From NCBI RefSeq assembly GCF_003073045.1, contig NC_037601.1, forward strand, positions 7,613,807 to 7,677,806: a stretch of DNA of 64,000 nt, read 5' to 3'. Numbering within the stretch: the stretch's first letter is position 1; each line of letters opens with the position of its first letter. This document shows positions 59,882 through 64,000 of this stretch, piece after piece. The position numbers and the translations under genes were made by a program. The notes below the pieces were generated by a model. The model did not search any database, was not told the DNA's origin, and saw only the letters and a list, made by a program, of their open reading frames with translations. The DNA comes from Pomacea canaliculata. Lineage: Eukaryota; Mollusca; Gastropoda; Architaenioglossa; Ampullariidae.

Positions 59882-62800
59882 CTTTGTCTGTTGTTCTTGT
59901 AAACAAGTGGCTGTGGTTTGAACCAAAATAATGGGACAAATGAGTGATGTAAGCATGGCACATTTAGAGAACACCCCTTTCATCCCTTTCATGCTTTTGT
60001 CGTGATGTTTTTTGGTTTCTACAGAATTGTGACTTGGAAGGCAGTGGTTGCAGCAGAGGATTTAGTTTTAGTGGAGGTTAACTCAGGGCTTTTCGCTTTG
60101 TATGTTTGTCTGGATATTTTGTTTTTATTTTTGTTTGGTGTGTTTCCCACTTACGTAAAGATGGGCAGTGCTATGAAAATGGGGAATTCCTGAAATTTTT
60201 ATATTTTTCTAATAAAACTAACACCTAGTAACTGACTAGCATCATTCCTGAAAGTTTGTTATTTTTCTAATAAAACTAGCACCTAATAATTGACTACTTT
60301 TGCTTTTGCCATTTGTTGATAATTGCCTGGTTTCACATCTTTTATTTTAGTGCAGTATTGCATGTTATAATACACCAGAAAAGACATCCATATAGCTTGT
60401 GTTTGTTGAAAATGATATGTAGCTAGCTTTTGCTTATAGTAAATATTTGAGAGAGTCTAACTTATTGCACAATGAAGAAAAAGTGTTCACTTATAATTGT
60501 AAAGAACATCAAAGAACATTAGTTTATTTAGAAGTATAAAATTTTCAGTATTATCCACCACCCACACACAAAACACACACATACCTTTATATGTGTTAAA
60601 AGGTACATGTAAATATTGCAGAAAGAAATGCTGCTTGATTCTTGACTGTGTTGTAAGAAAGGTCTGTCCAAATTGCAATGAAGATCCCAGTGGTGCCCTA
60701 CTCTTGTTGAGACACTGGCTGTTTTGTGTTGTGTCTATAGTTGCCTTGTGCTTAGTGTTTTTGTCCCATCCTTGTTTAAATCTGGCCTGCACTAATTTTC
60801 TATGCTTAGAAATTCAGGAAGGTCTAGGAAGATTAAGCCAGGTCATAAAATGTCACAGGTCTGTCACAGGTTGGCGTGCTTCGGATTGATTAGATCAGTA
60901 CCCATCCACTACATCACGTGCTTTGTACACGTGGACATGGTTAAGGTCTTTGGCAAATAATAATCACAGTACTGCCAAAGTACTTCAAGCACAGCTTTTG
61001 TGCACAATTTGTTGGCTTCTTTAACTTGTGAAATCTGCAAGGAGTCTTTTTTTTTTTTTTCCTGGTGGGCCTAGTAAATTCACTTTTAAATTGAAAGTAA
61101 GGAGAGGATCACATGCATGATAACATATGGAGTCTTACATTTGACATTTTAATTTGTTGCAGCAATTGAAGGAAGGCACAGTCTGATTGGCAAGTTCAAG
61201 ATTATTTATAGTTTTCATGAAGCTGCAACAAAAAAACCAGAAAAAAAAATAGCAAACAAACCAAAATTTCAGTGATCTTATATTGCTTTCTGTGGTGCTG
61301 TGGAAGCTGCAAGCTTTCAACAGCTTGTTCTCCTCTTCAGGAGTATATGAAAGACAATACGCAGGGGCATTACAGTAGCAAATACATTATAGAAAATAAA
61401 AGCCTTGGAAGGCAAGACTGACTATGCAGAAATCATTCTTACGGTAGGAATAATGTTTATGGACTACGCTTTTCTGAGCTGTGGTGTGGTTTGTGAAGAT
61501 ATTTTTAAAGTGACTGCATACAGCTGTTTTTTTTGTTCATTTATTTATATATTTATTTTGCCCACTCCTCTAAACACCAAAGGACGAATTCTTTAAGAAA
61601 AATGGCACGCAACAACTTAAAGGTTCATAACTGCCTTAAAAATCACTCCATGCAAATCAAGGGTACTGTAGCACTTAAAAATGTACAGTTAAGAATATTT
61701 CTGGGGAAAAAAATTATTTTTCAGAAAAAAATTCTTTTTAAGATATATGTATGTGGCTAATGAAAATAATTTCAACTGTTTTTTTTAAGTAGCTTGATTA
61801 AAAGTATATGCTATTTGTCATGCATTCCTAGTAATCAGATGTAAAGACTCTTTAGTCATAAGTAACATCATGCTATGTTTATAATAATACAAAGAAATTA
61901 TCTGATGTTTTTTAAGTGTAATTTTTATTTCTCAAGTATGTACGAAATAATTTGGAAAAGGGAGGATTAAACCTGTAGGTGGATAAAGAGAAATGCTTTG
62001 TGGTGTACTTTATGTATTGGCTTAAGGTTAGGAACAGTGAGTGCTGCTGATAATGTCTTTGTGCCATGTTTTGGTGTTCTGTGGCTGTTTGTAATTCCAG
62101 GAAGTAGTTTGCAAAAGTTCGAACAGGAAGAAATGGTCGTATGTTGTTTTACCAGTAATGTGCTGTTCACTCCATTGTAGAAAATAAGTGCATTGCTGCA
62201 ATTAGCCAACTTTGTAAAAATATGCTATATGGGTCCAACAGGAGTTTACTGAAATCTCCTTAATTGTGAATTAGAGCAAATGTGGTAGTTAGGGTACTAA
62301 TTCTGAATCCTGTAAGGGAAATAGTGTTCTTTGAAACCTGTTTCAGTAGCTGCAGGATAAAATTTTACAAACGCTAAAATTTTTTAATATCTTAGCCTAA
62401 TCCTCCTGTCAGACCTTTGTTGTCTTTTATAAAACTTGTTATCATGTGCAGTGCATGAGCACAGAAACAGACATGTTTCAGCCAGGGCATAAATGTTTTA
62501 ATTTATGAACTATAAATATAAGAATTAGCCATCGTCTGTTGTGCATCTTCCTGTTGAGACTTTGTATGTCTGTTCCAATACATATTAAAAAAATCAATTT
62601 TGTTATGACTTTTTATTACAAGTTCAGATTATAAATCATTAATATTAACAATATTAATTACAAGTATTTTACTATGAATAATCTTGACATGTATCACTAA
62701 TTTGCTAAATGTTTCTTTGCATGTGTCTCAGCACTATAGTGTTTGTACTAATCAGTTACGTGTGTCTATGCCCTGCACACTGAAGTTGATATCGGTATAT

Positions 62801-64000
62801 GTTTTTATTTAGGTATTATGTATATTATTAAAATTGGACTGCTGCATGCCTGATTAGTAATACTCTCAAAGCATGCAAGTTATTATTGTATGGACTTGTA
62901 CTATATGCATTGCGTGTGGTGAAAAGCCTAATAAATGTGTAGATAAAGAAAACTTTCAGCAGCCAGCTAAGGAACATTTTGTCAGAAGTAAAAGTGATTG
63001 TCCACCCCAGGCCACCTTTCAGTCTGTCAGTTTAAAGAGTGTATTTTAAAGTTATTGAATTTGAGATGATTGAAGTGGCACCTGGAGGCAGGATATATGT
63101 ATGTGCAACCCATAAGTTAATTAAGTAGTTAACTGCAAAAAAAAAAACAATTGGCAGATTTCAGTTTGTTGATTAAAAATGTCTTCTAATATGGCAGAAA
63201 ACAATATATTTTTTCTAGTGGCTACTTGTCTCTTGCAAAAAATTAGAAAAATATTTGGAAATAAATAGATTTTTGTAGGCATTTGTAAGAACTCCATGCA
63301 TTTTCAAAGTAGAATAAGTTCCATAGTGTAGTTATATTTCCCAAAATAACACTATCTGTCAGTTAACATCATGCCTTTTCACCAAGAGATGAGGATGGGG
63401 TCATCAAAATAAAATGTTTCGTTGTGTTAAGATATAAAAATACCTTGCATTTTTTAGGTCTTCCAGAGCCATGGCTGCTTTTATGCTGCAGCCTTCATGT
63501 GCCTTTAACTGAGTTACTGCACATAGCATAACACAAGTTTGGCACCTTAATAATGATCCACATTCATGCTAATGCATACAAATATGCAAAAAATGTCTCA
63601 GTGCTATTGCTTGTAATTACACTGAGAGAAATCTACACATCTCTGCTTAATCATGCTTATGAGCAGAATACATTCATACATACTCCTTTATATACATGCT
63701 TATACCCCTTACACATACACACATGTGCGTTGAGATGTATAATAATTTGCTGAATTTTTTTCCCTGAAGTTTGCCCTTAATTATTTTAAGAAAGGAAAAG
63801 TTGGTCAAACTAGTACTATTAAGAACACACATGTTTGTGCCAAACAGCAATCCACCACTGTCTGATTTGATGCCATGTTTTCAGGAGATGATGGGCGCAA
63901 TGAAACAATGAAGTGGAGAATCTGAGAAATGGACAAGCTGCATGTGAGTTAGAGCTCCTGTGTCTGGTTTGAAGTGTTAAATGCACGTGCATTCACACAT
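59882..64000. other. 3' flank/UTR of the phosphatase gene, no further gene seen
   Basis: About 4.1 kb of AT-rich sequence with many stops. It contains tandem AATAAA signals near 60.2 kb. Frames such as 60593-60889 have no recognisable product. Much of it may be 3' UTR, but the transcript end cannot be placed. Confidence 0.45.
60186..60300 (+). repeat. 58-bp tandem duplication carrying poly(A) signals
   Basis: ATTCCTGAAA starts at 60186 and again at 60244. Each copy continues with TTTTTCTAATAAAACTA and CACCTA, then TGACTA. AATAAA therefore occurs at 60211-60216 and 60269-60274, about 330 and 390 bases after the phosphatase stop. Confidence 0.85.

Noticed and set aside
60593..60889. Cys-rich 98-codon frame in the phosphatase 3' flank
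   Set aside because: Cysteine spacing fits no zinc-binding pattern I know, both strands are open here, and no upstream exon fits.

Overview
The window is a stretch of animal nuclear DNA. It is AT-rich, its genes are split by GT-AG introns, and it carries microsatellites, minisatellites and decayed non-LTR retrotransposons. The retroelement and SINE types resemble those I know from molluscs, so a gastropod-like lophotrochozoan is my best guess; nothing in the sequence settles the species. Gene models were assembled by hand from splice signals and reading-frame phase.

Layout. 1-9.8 kb: no gene I can defend; a tRNA-derived SINE head, a 47-bp minisatellite, a small inverted-repeat element and an unexplained open region near 4.3-5.0 kb. 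9.8-18.3 kb, + strand: a candidate promoter with an antioxidant-response-like site, a probable non-coding first exon, then five coding exons of an OSGIN-type flavoprotein (533 aa). 18.3-22.7 kb: 3' flanks of two convergent genes. 22.7-29.6 kb, - strand: a five-exon gene for an unrecognised 365-aa protein with a C-terminal cluster of SUMO-interacting-like motifs; its introns hold several dead retroelements. 29.8-42.8 kb, + strand: DIS3/RRP44, the exosome ribonuclease, in 23 exons, head to head with the previous gene across about 220 bp. Exon 10 of DIS3 is one base short here. 44.1-47.6 kb, - strand: a four-exon ankyrin-repeat/SOCS-box (ASB-type) gene. 48.8-59.9 kb, + strand: a nine-exon PTP1B/TC-PTP (PTPN1/PTPN2) orthologue with a hydrophobic C-terminal anchor. 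59.9-64 kb: AT-rich 3' flank.

The genes are unrelated housekeeping or regulatory genes: stress-response flavoprotein, RNA decay, ubiquitin-ligase adaptor, tyrosine phosphatase. They do not form a cluster with one function. Two adjacent pairs are divergent (unknown gene/DIS3 and ASB/PTPN1) and may share promoters. The points that best repay checking are the ARE-like site at the OSGIN promoter, the DIS3 frameshift, a possible poison exon that would remove the PTP membrane anchor, and the unrecognised SIM-rich gene.
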